DNA of 64,000 nucleotides from Cohnella abietis. GTDB taxonomy: Bacteria > Bacillota > Bacilli > Paenibacillales > Paenibacillaceae. Location: the NCBI RefSeq assembly GCF_004295585.1, contig NZ_AP019400.1, positions 6,750,501 through 6,814,500 on the forward strand, given 5' to 3'. Below, piece by piece: positions 35,876-45,034 of this stretch (positions are counted from its first letter, which is position 1; each line of letters begins with the position of its first letter). The position numbers and the translations under genes are program-made. Below the pieces are notes generated by a model. That model had not been told where the DNA came from. It searched no databases and saw only the letters and a program-made list of their open reading frames with translations.

Positions 35876-37000
35876 ATGATTAAAATCGGAAATCAGCAAA
35901 TGCTAAGGGAGATCAATATTTCTACACTACTTCATACGGTTTTAGAGCATGGACCGATCTCTCGAGTCGAACTATCCCGCAAAACCAAGCTCAGTCCGAC
36001 AACCGTATCGGTACTCATAGAAGACATGATTCGTGAGCAGTACGTTCATGAGATAGGGATGTCTGGCAGCGGAGTCGGCCGTAAAATGACGCTTCTTAGC
36101 ATCCGCGCGGATGGCGGATATGTCATCGGTGTCGATCTGTCCATTTCGCCGGCACACTGCGTTCTTCTGAACTTGAATGGGGAGCTCATCGGCAGCCAGA
36201 ATCTTAAATCAGTATTCGGCGAGGAGCAATTTCGGACCGATTTGGTTCAATCTATTCAATCCTTTATCGAACAGCATCAGATTCCGATGAAGTCAATTAA
36301 ACGCATTGGTATTTCCCTACCGGGAAGACTTGACGATACGCAGAGCGTTGTCATCATGTCCCGCTATTTACAGCTTAATGATTTTCCTTTACGAAAAGTG
36401 CTGGAAGAGGCGCTCTCCATTCCGGTTCTTCTGACGAACGATCTGGACGCAGCCGGTTTCGCAGAGCGGTTTAGCGGAGCAGCCAAAGGGGATCATACGA
36501 TCATATTCCTGATGCTTGGGTACGGAACAGGCGCCGGACTTGTCTTAAACGGTGAGATTTACCATGGATCCAGCGGTGCGGCTGGAAGAATTTCATCTTT
36601 CGCTCCTTACACCACGCCTCTTCTCTCAGAACGGTTAAAGAGAGATTTTCCCGATAGATTTGAAGCCTTGACTCCAGAAGAAACGATTCAAACCTATGTT
36701 GATTTAGCTTTATCCGGTGTTCAACCCTTCACCGAGCAGGTCAATCTCATGATTGAAGAGCTGGCCGACTATTGTGGTAAAATACTACAAATAATAAATC
36801 CACAGAAAATGATACTGGGCGGCTGGATTACCGATAACAAATCGTTTCTCGATAAGTTAATTGCCTCCATTCACGCCAAAGAAAGCTCTCCTTATGGGGC
36901 TACTCCGATTGTCGTTTTCCATTGGAAAAAATACGGAGCAGCTAAGGGCGCAGCTATGCTTGGTCTGCATGAAATCTTTAAGCGCATAACAGTGCAATAA
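35876..37000 (+). CDS. ROK-family transcriptional regulator (NagC/XylR-like)
   Basis: A 374-aa regulator. An N-terminal winged helix-turn-helix (about 8-70: GPISRVELSRKTKLSPTTVS) precedes a ROK sugar-kinase-like domain (IGVDLSISPAHCVLLNLNGE; TNDLDAAGFAERFSG; GYGTGAGLVLNGEIYHGSSGAAG). The zinc-binding CxCGxxGC segment that usually follows is absent, replaced by RISSFAPYTTPLLSERL. The start ATG 35876 has GGAGAGT upstream; the frame is open to 35786 but that falls in the promoter. Divergent from the sugar operon at 28636-35481, it most likely represses that operon and itself, releasing DNA when a sugar binds. Confidence 0.9.
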   Translation: MIKIGNQQMLREINISTLLHTVLEHGPISRVELSRKTKLSPTTVSVLIEDMIREQYVHEIGMSGSGVGRKMTLLSIRADGGYVIGVDLSISPAHCVLLNLNGELIGSQNLKSVFGEEQFRTDLVQSIQSFIEQHQIPMKSIKRIGISLPGRLDDTQSVVIMSRYLQLNDFPLRKVLEEALSIPVLLTNDLDAAGFAERFSGAAKGDHTIIFLMLGYGTGAGLVLNGEIYHGSSGAAGRISSFAPYTTPLLSERLKRDFPDRFEALTPEETIQTYVDLALSGVQPFTEQVNLMIEELADYCGKILQIINPQKMILGGWITDNKSFLDKLIASIHAKESSPYGATPIVVFHWKKYGAAKGAAMLGLHEIFKRITVQ

Positions 37001-37042
37001 TCGTCTCTATACCACCAGTAAATATACGTAATAATACAAACT

Positions 37043-37091
37043 AATAAATAAGGAAGAACCCCGCACTTTCCGTGGCTCTCCCTTGCTTATT
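37043..37091. terminator. Bidirectional terminator between the ROK and aldo/keto reductase genes
   Basis: AATAAG..AAGGGAGAGCC on the minus strand pairs with GGTTCTTCCTTATT, with several G-U pairs, and A/T-rich runs lie on both sides. It sits between two convergent genes. Confidence 0.7.
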
Positions 37092-37111
37092 TCAACTATT
37101 TCAATCAGTTC

Positions 37112-38038
37112 TTATGGAAGAATATTTCCAGCTGCAGTATAAATTTGATACCATTCTTCTCTGCTAAGCGTAATTTCGCTCGCTTTCGCCATTTCTGCGA
37201 CACGCTGGGCATTCGTACTACCAAGAACCGGCTGCATTTGTGCCGGATGTCGGAGTACCCATGCGATCGCGATTGCCGCGCTCGTAACCGATTTTTCTTC
37301 TGACAAGCGGTTCAGCACAGCGTTAAGCTCGGGATACGCTTCATCATTGAGGAACGTCCCAGCAAAAAATCCATATTGAAGCGGAGACCACGTCTGGATC
37401 GTGATCTCTTTCAGTCGGCAATAATCCAGAATACCTCCGTCTCTGTTAATTGCGGCTTGATCCAGCATGTTAACATGCAAACCTGCATCCACCATACCAG
37501 AGAAGGCAGGACCGAATTGCAGTTGATTGACGATCAACTGTTGATTCAAGCTTTTGTTTAACAGCTCGATCTGCATGGGGTTCTGATTGCTTACGCCAAA
37601 AAAACGCACCTTGCCTTCATGCTGCAGCTGATCGAAGGCTGAGGCCACCTCTTCCGGTTCCACCAAAGTATCCGGCCTATGAAGAATAAGCATGTCCAAA
37701 TAGTCTGTATTCAGACGCTTCAAAATGCCATCAACGGAAGTGACAATATGTTCCTTAGAAAAATCGAAACTGCCGCTTCTTATCCCGCATTTGGACTGGA
37801 TAAACATTTGCTCCCGAACACTCGGCCTCATCTCAACGGCCTCGGCAAACAATTCCTCGGATTTCCCGTTCCCATAAATATCAGCATGATCGAATAGATT
37901 GATTCCGGATTCAAGCGCGGTACCGATCAAATGACTAGCATCCTTCAATTCCATTTCGGCAATACGCATACAACCAAGTGAGAGTACGGATGTTCTAAGA
38001 TTGCTTGTTCCAATATTCATTTGTCTCATGATGATCAT
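37112..38038 (-). CDS. Aldo/keto reductase (YdhF-like)
   Basis: A 308-aa NADPH-dependent oxidoreductase. The catalytic tetrad can be read: Asp and Tyr in FDHADIYGNGKSE, Lys in FIQSKCGI, His in LILHRPD. KVRFFGVSNQNP and the C-terminal PVLGSTNAQRV complete the fold. The ATG at 38038 overlaps the stop of the response-regulator gene by four bases; ATG 38029, with AAGGGA nine bases before it, is the alternative. It reduces aldehydes or keto-sugars; its coupling to a two-component system is unusual and suggests it belongs to the sugar pathway at 41638-45970. Confidence 0.9.
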   Translation of the reverse strand: MIIMRQMNIGTSNLRTSVLSLGCMRIAEMELKDASHLIGTALESGINLFDHADIYGNGKSEELFAEAVEMRPSVREQMFIQSKCGIRSGSFDFSKEHIVTSVDGILKRLNTDYLDMLILHRPDTLVEPEEVASAFDQLQHEGKVRFFGVSNQNPMQIELLNKSLNQQLIVNQLQFGPAFSGMVDAGLHVNMLDQAAINRDGGILDYCRLKEITIQTWSPLQYGFFAGTFLNDEAYPELNAVLNRLSEEKSVTSAAIAIAWVLRHPAQMQPVLGSTNAQRVAEMAKASEITLSREEWYQIYTAAGNILP

Positions 38039-39675
38039 TTCCCTTCAGGATTGTGTTTGTTTCTATACTCTTGAGGCGTTTCTCCCGTGTACTTCTTAAA
38101 TGAATAACTGAAATAATGCGCATTCTCATAACCTAATTCTTTGGAAATTTCCAACACCTTCAGTTTTGTATGCTTTAGGCTTTTTTTGGCGGCATTCATC
38201 TTCGTTTCAATGATAAATTCATTGATCGTATTATTCGTCTCACGTTTGAATACAGCGCAAATGTAAGTGGGCGACATGAACACTTCATTCGCAATTTCGG
38301 CTAGCGAAATATTGTCTGCATAATGCTCATTTACGTAATGCTTGATCCGGTCGACGAGAGAAAGATGCTTCCGACTGTACTTGAAGCTATAATAGTCGGT
38401 TACGCCGAACAGCATCTTGCTCGCATGGGTTTTGATTTCCGTTAAGCTTTCCGCTTTCATTATGGCTTGCAATGATGCGACGTAGCTGGCGTTAATGTCG
38501 CCAACTTCCCCTTCCGTTTTGCATATTTCACGGTATGCGTTAATGACAAGCTCTAGAAAGAGCCCTCTGCTATACGCTTGCGAAAAATTCTGAGCAAGTG
38601 CAAGCAAACGATAATATTCTTCTAAGGTGTCGCTGACTTTACCGCACTCTCCCATTTTGATTTGGGCAAGGATCAGCTCCTGTAATTCCTTTAATCTGGC
38701 ATTGTCATGAATATCGTTAATGGCGTCCATAGAGTTGGTATCGATAATATCATTGATATGAATGATAGAGTTGTTGCCGGTATAAAACTTATATCCAATC
38801 GCATGACAGGCGCAATCGTACGAAAGACTGGCGGTATGCATGTTGACACAATTCCCGATTCCGATCGACAGTGTAATCCCTTCAAAATCATGGAGCAGCT
38901 GCTCTATACCTTCGAAGATCGGCGTCATTTTCTCTGTCCTGCAAAATTCTCCGCTCAAAATAATGACAAACTCGTTATCCCTTGTCGTAAAACAAATCCC
39001 TGCTTGCCAATGATTTAAGAGCTGTTCGATCAAGTTCTTAATGGAAAAATTATAAAACTGTATACGTTCGACACCCTTGTTTTTGATCTGATTCTCATAT
39101 TCGTCCATTTTGGCGACTGCAACAACGATGTCTTGGTGAATCGTAAACGGGAGATCGAAATAGTGAATTCTTTCCTCGAGCTCATCTTCACTTTGCGTCC
39201 AATTCAAGACAAGTTGGTTCAGAAATTTGTCCCGCATTAGCGATAGGTTTTCTGAAAGCTGCTTTGTGAGCCGTTTCATCACCTGATCTCGTTGAAATTC
39301 CATTTCGATAGCATCGTGTACTTTCTTGAGAACAGAAATGACTTCCTTCAGCTGAATCGGCTTCAGAATGTACCCGGCAGCCTTCACGCTCAGTGCCATT
39401 CTGGCGTAATCAAAATCCTGCACACCGCTGATTAACACGATTTTCGTCTGTAATTCTTTCTCTTGCAATTGAATGGCAACCTCTAAGCCGTTATAGAAAG
39501 GCATTTGGATGTCCGTAATCAAAATATCGGGTTGCAGCTCCAAACAAAGCTCAAGCGCCTCCTTTCCATTACTTGCAACCCCAACAACCTTCATATCAAG
39601 CTCGTTCCAAGGAATTGCATCGCCTAATGTTTCCGTTACCATGAAATCATCGTCTGCTAGAACTATCGTTATCAT
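38035..39675 (-). CDS. Response regulator with AraC-type DNA-binding domain (YesN family)
   Basis: A 546-aa regulator. The receiver domain (about 1-120) has acidic residues at ADDD, phospho-acceptor Asp55 in LITDIQMP and Lys in YILKPI. A long middle region leads to a C-terminal AraC domain (ISLAEIANEVFMSPTYICAVF; KELGYENAHYFSYSFKKYTGETPQEYR). The start overlaps the stop of the kinase gene by 29 bases. The pair most likely activates the divergent importer operon at 41638. Confidence 0.93.
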   Translation of the reverse strand: MITIVLADDDFMVTETLGDAIPWNELDMKVVGVASNGKEALELCLELQPDILITDIQMPFYNGLEVAIQLQEKELQTKIVLISGVQDFDYARMALSVKAAGYILKPIQLKEVISVLKKVHDAIEMEFQRDQVMKRLTKQLSENLSLMRDKFLNQLVLNWTQSEDELEERIHYFDLPFTIHQDIVVAVAKMDEYENQIKNKGVERIQFYNFSIKNLIEQLLNHWQAGICFTTRDNEFVIILSGEFCRTEKMTPIFEGIEQLLHDFEGITLSIGIGNCVNMHTASLSYDCACHAIGYKFYTGNNSIIHINDIIDTNSMDAINDIHDNARLKELQELILAQIKMGECGKVSDTLEEYYRLLALAQNFSQAYSRGLFLELVINAYREICKTEGEVGDINASYVASLQAIMKAESLTEIKTHASKMLFGVTDYYSFKYSRKHLSLVDRIKHYVNEHYADNISLAEIANEVFMSPTYICAVFKRETNNTINEFIIETKMNAAKKSLKHTKLKVLEISKELGYENAHYFSYSFKKYTGETPQEYRNKHNPEGK

Positions 39676-41434
39676 CTGTTTCCTCCATGCTGTAATACGT
39701 AGGAATCGTCACCTCCACGGTGATTCCTTCGATTTGGTTGCGTAGGTATCGAATGCCGTATCCTTCCCCGAACGTGTTCTGAAGACGTTGATGCACGTTC
39801 TTAATCGCGAAGGAATGTTCTTTCTCGCAGTTTGAAGTCAGCAAACGATTGAGATCATCGACATCGGCCCCTACACCGTTATCAATAATGGAGATGACAA
39901 TTTTGTCCGCTATTCGACTCGCTGTGATTAGGATTTCAAGCTCGCCAATTTTTTGATGGAAACCGTGAATAATCGAGTTCTCAACAAGAGGCTGAATAAC
40001 GAGCTTTACAATCTTGAATGCGCGAAGCTCGCGCGGAATTTGAATCGAATACCGTAACTTCGGACCGAAACGCGACGATTGAATTTCCAAATAACTGTTG
40101 GTGTGGCTGATTTCTTCTTCCAGTGTAATAATTTCGCGCCCCTTGCTTAGCGAATACCGGTAAAAATTAGCGAGCGAATTAATCATTCTGCAAATAACGG
40201 GCGCATTGTATTTGATCGCATACATATTGATTGAATCCAAGGTGTTATATAAAAAGTGAGGATTTATTTGGGCTTGCAGCACTTTAAGCTCTGCATCTTT
40301 CGCATGTAGCTCGGCTCTTTGCTTGTTCAAATCACTGACGTACAGCTTCTCGATCAAGTCTTTGATTTGGCCAATCATCTGCTTATATTGCAAAATTAAA
40401 TAACCGAACTCGTCTTTCTTGTTATAGGTAATATCGATATCAAAGTTATTCCCGCGTACGTTACGCATCGATTTAACGAGCTTCGTTATCGGGCTGGAAA
40501 TGTTGCGCGAAAGGAAGAAAGCGGCTAAAAGCGCCGTTGTCATGCATAACAAGAGCAGAAGAACGACATTCCGCGTCAACTGAGTCTGATCAGAGTTAAC
40601 CTCGCTCAAGTTCGTAATATTTACGATTTTCCAATCGATATTATCTAACGTTTTAACCGTTACGATGGCTTTTCCCTTGTTCAAATCCATAATTTGCGCC
40701 GTGTCGGCACCTTTCTGCAATGATTGGAGAAGGCTGACTTCGGCTTTAGTGACGGTGTCGCTGCTCATCAAGATTTGATTGTTTGGATCCATAATGCATA
40801 TTTTGCTTTCCTTGGATGGTCTGTAATTGGACAGAACATCGATGAAGCTTGCTTTCTCCAATTCGATGGTCAGCAAGGCTGCGTAATCGTAGCGATCGGC
40901 ATTCTTTAAGCTGAACATGCGGCGCGAGAGGATTACATGATCTTGATCCGGACTGGCATACACCGCCATATTTTTCGTGCCTATGTTGTGATACCATGGT
41001 TCATGTTCGACCTGAGAAATATCTTGCACCTTCGATGATATGTCATATTTATGATATTCTGGTCGGTTTATGAAATAAAGCTTGGGCACAATAGCCGAAT
41101 GGGAAGTTACGTAATAATTGGACAAATAATAACTGTCTAGCGCGCGATCCACTTTGATAATTTGCGTGACGTTATCCGACAAATCATCCGAAGGGCTTTC
41201 GCCCAAAACCTCCTGAATCATGGGATTGAAAGAAATCAATGTGGTCAGCTCATAGGCAAATTCTAACCGCTCCTGTACGTTTAACCGGGCGGAGTCCAGA
41301 TTTTTTTCGATCAACTCGTTCATTTTCTTATTAATAATGTTGGTGGAGCCTATATAGACAACGATTGTAATAATGACGGATGGAATGAGAATCGAGGCCA
41401 GGAAGTATAACACCAGTCGTTTGCGAATGTTCAT
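39647..41434 (-). CDS. Sensor histidine kinase (YesM family)
   Basis: A 595-aa membrane kinase. Membrane segment one (about 9-31), an extracellular dCache-like sensor, membrane segment two (about 283-305), HAMP, then the His_kinase region QINPHFLYNTLDSINMYAI with the phospho-acceptor His, and HATPase_c (PLVENSIIHGF, IDNGVG). The G2 box, usually GxGLxNV, reads SFAIKNVHQRL, so nucleotide binding may be altered. ATG at 41434. It acts with the overlapping regulator gene and probably senses the sugar handled by the divergent importer. Confidence 0.92.
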   Translation of the reverse strand: MNIRKRLVLYFLASILIPSVIITIVVYIGSTNIINKKMNELIEKNLDSARLNVQERLEFAYELTTLISFNPMIQEVLGESPSDDLSDNVTQIIKVDRALDSYYLSNYYVTSHSAIVPKLYFINRPEYHKYDISSKVQDISQVEHEPWYHNIGTKNMAVYASPDQDHVILSRRMFSLKNADRYDYAALLTIELEKASFIDVLSNYRPSKESKICIMDPNNQILMSSDTVTKAEVSLLQSLQKGADTAQIMDLNKGKAIVTVKTLDNIDWKIVNITNLSEVNSDQTQLTRNVVLLLLLCMTTALLAAFFLSRNISSPITKLVKSMRNVRGNNFDIDITYNKKDEFGYLILQYKQMIGQIKDLIEKLYVSDLNKQRAELHAKDAELKVLQAQINPHFLYNTLDSINMYAIKYNAPVICRMINSLANFYRYSLSKGREIITLEEEISHTNSYLEIQSSRFGPKLRYSIQIPRELRAFKIVKLVIQPLVENSIIHGFHQKIGELEILITASRIADKIVISIIDNGVGADVDDLNRLLTSNCEKEHSFAIKNVHQRLQNTFGEGYGIRYLRNQIEGITVEVTIPTYYSMEETDDNDSSSRR

Positions 41435-41597
41435 ATAACCTGGTACAAAGCTCCTTTCTCAAAGGTTTATAAGTCACACACAGTATATCAACAAAAACAA
41501 AACCGCAACAAGATAGCGCATACATTTGCATAACATTTCGAACTTTTTACCTTAAGTTATTTAATTTCTTATCCTTTTTATTCTTGCTAACATAATG

Positions 41598-41613
41598 CTT
41601 GCAAGCGCTTAAC
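41598..41613 (+). promoter_or_regulatory. cre-like catabolite control site
   Basis: TTGCAAGCGCTTAACA is close to the CcpA-binding consensus WTGNAANCGNWNNCW, with the 3' C shifted by one base. It lies 25 bases before the start of the binding-protein gene, a position suited to repression. No strong promoter could be assigned in the 41435-41637 gap. Confidence 0.45.
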
Positions 41614-41637
41614 AAAATGATTAGAGGGGGATTCACT

Positions 41638-43065
41638 TTGAGGCCGAACCTTGTAAAACCGATTTACCGCGCAGGACTAGCCAGTCTTTTCTCCGTGGCG
41701 CTCATTGCTAGCACCGGGTGCGGAGGAAATAACAATTCATCGCCAAGCCATACAGCGAACAGCAGCTCACCAGCTGCTCCCAGCGTCAAAATGGAGACCG
41801 TACGTGTCTGGACAAACGATGCCTCATACAAGCCAGTATTGGAGCCTCTCGTCGAGAAGTATAATCAAGGCCAAGGCTTGATAGACGGCATCAATATCGA
41901 GTACAAATTGTTCGGAAGCAATTACGACGATGTATTGAAGGTTGCGCTGGCCGCCGGTCAGGCTCCCGAGCTGTATAAATTTGTCGGCACCGTGAAGGAG
42001 CCTTTTATTAACTCGCAATGGATGGTTCCGATTGACGATTTACCCGGCGGACCGGAATTTCTGAAAACTTATCAAGATATTCTGATCAAAGGATATAACA
42101 CGTTCAATGGCAAATCGTACAGCGTTCCTTACAAAGTGCTGACGACTAAGTTCATGTATAACAAGGAGTTGCTGGAAAAATCCGGATTCACTACTCCGCC
42201 GGAAACATGGGACGATGTCGTGGCGTATGCGAAGAAAATTACCGCAGACAATAAAGGCAATGCATACGGGTATGGGGTACATCTGAAAGATTCCGCTGCT
42301 TCGGGCAAATGGTATTTTGCCTCTCAATTTGCTAGCTCTGTCGGTCATATGGGATATGATTTCACGAAAGGCAGATACTCATTTATCGATCTCAAAGAAA
42401 ACATCAGCAAAATTCTTGAAATGAAGGCAGACGGCAGTATTTTCCCTGGCGGAGAAGGCATGGACAACGATGCACTGATGGCTCAATTCTCCACAGGAAG
42501 AATTGCCATGCTGCCGGGCGTCAACTGGGATGTCTCTAACTTCGAAAATTTCAAAAAAGAAGTTGGATCCACCTTCGAGCTCGGTGTAATCAATACGCCT
42601 GTTATCGATACAGCGAACAGACATAAGAACTATGCTCAGATTGCCGATGTCCTCTGCGTTGGACCAAGTGCGAAGAAAATGCCAGAGAAGTCGATGAAAG
42701 TATATGAATTGTTCCACAGCGACGAAGTGTTGAAAGCGATTCAAAGCGACGAAATTGATTTTGTTGCTAGACAAGATATTCAAGCGCAAAAGCCAACCAG
42801 CTTCAAAAAAGCCGGAACAGCAGAATTCGGTGATACGTCGAATTCCTACTTCACCATGACTCCACCGGATGGCGGTATCAAGATCGAGGGACAGCCTTAT
42901 CAAAATACGATTATTAACCTGATTGCTGGCTCGACGAAAGTCGATGTCGCCAAGGTACTGACGGATCTGGACAATCGCTACAACACGGCGCTTGATAAAG
43001 CCATCAAAGACGGCCTTGATATGACCTTGTACATCGACAAGGACTGGAATACGAAGTCCAACTGA
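41638..43065 (+). CDS. Extracellular sugar-binding lipoprotein (MalE/UgpB-like)
   Basis: A 475-aa family 1 solute-binding protein starting at TTG 41638, with GAGGGGG seven bases upstream. The signal peptide ends in lipobox ASTGC (about 25-29), followed by a Ser/Asn-rich linker. FMYNKELLEKSGFTTPPETWDDVV is the classic family segment. It lacks the DUF3502 tail of the two LplA-like proteins here, so it belongs to the MalEFG-type importers. It is followed by two permeases and a lyase and is divergent from a YesM/YesN pair. Confidence 0.92.
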   Translation: MRPNLVKPIYRAGLASLFSVALIASTGCGGNNNSSPSHTANSSSPAAPSVKMETVRVWTNDASYKPVLEPLVEKYNQGQGLIDGINIEYKLFGSNYDDVLKVALAAGQAPELYKFVGTVKEPFINSQWMVPIDDLPGGPEFLKTYQDILIKGYNTFNGKSYSVPYKVLTTKFMYNKELLEKSGFTTPPETWDDVVAYAKKITADNKGNAYGYGVHLKDSAASGKWYFASQFASSVGHMGYDFTKGRYSFIDLKENISKILEMKADGSIFPGGEGMDNDALMAQFSTGRIAMLPGVNWDVSNFENFKKEVGSTFELGVINTPVIDTANRHKNYAQIADVLCVGPSAKKMPEKSMKVYELFHSDEVLKAIQSDEIDFVARQDIQAQKPTSFKKAGTAEFGDTSNSYFTMTPPDGGIKIEGQPYQNTIINLIAGSTKVDVAKVLTDLDNRYNTALDKAIKDGLDMTLYIDKDWNTKSN

Positions 43066-43076
43066 CCCTAACACGA

Positions 43077-43115
43077 AGAGGATGGGCCTACGAAATTCGA
43101 TAGGCTTATTCCTCT
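43077..43115 (+). other. Stem-loop between binding-protein and permease genes
   Basis: AGAGGATGGGCCTACGAA pairs with TTCGATAGGCTTATTCCTCT with small bulges, without a following T-run. Such stems commonly stabilise the upstream binding-protein mRNA, giving more binding protein than permease. Confidence 0.5.
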
Positions 43116-43179
43116 CCGCCGTGAAGGATCTACCGTATCCATAGGCGACATTTTACAGCAGAAGGAAGGCATCGAATGT

Positions 43180-44121
43180 ATGATTGTTGTGAAACGCAAA
43201 AACGCATCAGTCCCTAACATAAACCCGAATCGAAAGGATACGTTGCAATCCTACCTCATGCTGGCTCCAATGCTCATTGGATTCGCGTTGTTTACTATCT
43301 ATCCGATGATGTGGCTAATCAGGTGGTCCTGGTTTGACTATAACGGAATCTCATCGGCCAAATTTATAGGATTCGAAAACTACGTGAGAGCATTTACGCG
43401 CGATACTCAATACTGGGATTCATTATGGAATACGGGATTTATCGTCGTTATGAAATTCGTGATTGAAATTCCGCTTGCCCTATTCCTTGCTATCGTGCTG
43501 AACAGCAAGAAAAAAATCAATTCGTTTTTCCGGACTATATTTTTCTCACCTACCATCGTAAGTACGGCCATCATCGGCATCGTGTTTTATTTGATGTTTG
43601 AACCGTTCCTTGGTGCCGTGAATCAATTGCTTAAATCCTTTAATGTCATTGACACGTCGATCAATTGGTTCGGCAATAAGTGGCTCGCCGATATCGTCAT
43701 CGTTATCGCAAGCGTATGGAAAGGCTTTGGCGTTAACATGATTTTCTTCTTAATGGGACTGCAGAATATCCCACAAGACATCTACGAATGTGCGGATATC
43801 GACGGGGTAACCAGGTGGCAACGATTTACGAGGATTACACTGCCTATGCTTTCTTCCACCGGCAAAGTGATCATGATGCTCTTTATCGTCAATAGCATCA
43901 AGATGTCGGATCTAGTATTGGTGTTGACCAATGGGCAACCAGGCGGTACAACCGAAGTCGTCATGTCCTATACATTCAAATATTTCTTCTCATACGGAGC
44001 TGCCGACTCGATCAGCCAATATGGCTACTCTTCCGCTCTTGCTGTGATCACCGCAATTATACTTTCTATCGTGGTTGGACTGTATCTGTGGGTGACACGT
44101 AAAGTCGGCGATCATTACTAG
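43180..44121 (+). CDS. Carbohydrate ABC transporter permease (MalF/UgpA type)
   Basis: A 313-aa inner-membrane permease with six membrane segments; YLMLAPMLIGFALFTIYPMM near the start is typical of MalF-like proteins. The EAA loop reads YECADIDGVTRWQRFTRITLP. The ATG at 43180 has AAGGAAGG upstream; GTG 43189 is an alternative. It pairs with the next gene. Confidence 0.92.
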   Translation: MIVVKRKNASVPNINPNRKDTLQSYLMLAPMLIGFALFTIYPMMWLIRWSWFDYNGISSAKFIGFENYVRAFTRDTQYWDSLWNTGFIVVMKFVIEIPLALFLAIVLNSKKKINSFFRTIFFSPTIVSTAIIGIVFYLMFEPFLGAVNQLLKSFNVIDTSINWFGNKWLADIVIVIASVWKGFGVNMIFFLMGLQNIPQDIYECADIDGVTRWQRFTRITLPMLSSTGKVIMMLFIVNSIKMSDLVLVLTNGQPGGTTEVVMSYTFKYFFSYGAADSISQYGYSSALAVITAIILSIVVGLYLWVTRKVGDHY

Positions 44122-44136
44122 TGAAGGTGATTCTGA

Positions 44137-44979
44137 ATGAAAACTAAAAAAGTGACCGAAGCGATTGGGCTATATGTTTTTCTTACCCTGCTGGCGGCAA
44201 TCGTCATCTTCCCGATATTTTACGTGGTGATCAGCTCGATGAAGAATACGGCGAGTATCTTAACGTCGACGTCCTTTTTTCCTAAGCAGATGACGTTGGA
44301 CAATTATGTCAAGGCATGGAACCTGTCCAATTTTAAGGTATACGTGTGGAACAGCATCTATATGTGTACGTTCATCGTTTTTGGGACGATCGTCACATCG
44401 ATTACTTCGGGCTATGTTTTTTCTCGCGGCAGATTTAAGGGAAAAGGTCCATTGCTTGCGCTCATTACCTTTTCCATGTTCATTTCGGCAGGCAGCTTGT
44501 ATCTATATCCCCAATTGAATATTGCGAAAATACTGCATATTAACAATTCACTATGGGGAGTCATTATCATCTATATCTTCGGCATCAATGTGACGAATCT
44601 ATATCTAGCCAAAGGCTTTATTGACGGGATTCCCAAAGAAATCGACGAAGCGGCCAAGATGGACGGCTGTAGTTTTTTCAGAATCTTTTACAACATTATA
44701 TTCCCGCTAACGAAGCCGCTTATCGCGACAGTCGGATTGCTCGCGTTCATGAATTCATGGAACGATTACTTGCTTCCGATGGTGTTTACGTTAGGAAATC
44801 CTGATATGCAACCGCTAGTGGTCGGGATCGTCTCGATGAAAAGCTCCGGTGAATCCGTGACGTCGTGGGACTTGATGATGGCAGGCACCGTGTTGTCCGT
44901 TATTCCGATGCTGATCGTATTCATTTCGTTGAACAAATATTTTGTGGCCGGGCTCACGAGTGGCGCCATCAAAGGATAA
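44137..44979 (+). CDS. Carbohydrate ABC transporter permease (MalG/UgpE type)
   Basis: A 280-aa permease with six membrane segments. The EAA loop is DEAAKMDGCSFFRIFYNIIFP, followed by FMNSWNDYLLPM; the tail is GLTSGAIKG. The start is 15 bases after the partner permease, with GAAGGTGA upstream. No ATPase gene follows. Confidence 0.92.
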   Translation: MKTKKVTEAIGLYVFLTLLAAIVIFPIFYVVISSMKNTASILTSTSFFPKQMTLDNYVKAWNLSNFKVYVWNSIYMCTFIVFGTIVTSITSGYVFSRGRFKGKGPLLALITFSMFISAGSLYLYPQLNIAKILHINNSLWGVIIIYIFGINVTNLYLAKGFIDGIPKEIDEAAKMDGCSFFRIFYNIIFPLTKPLIATVGLLAFMNSWNDYLLPMVFTLGNPDMQPLVVGIVSMKSSGESVTSWDLMMAGTVLSVIPMLIVFISLNKYFVAGLTSGAIKG

Positions 44980-45034
44980 GCTTATTGACTATTTCCATAC
45001 CCAACAAAAAACATAAACATTAGGAGCGATTAAT

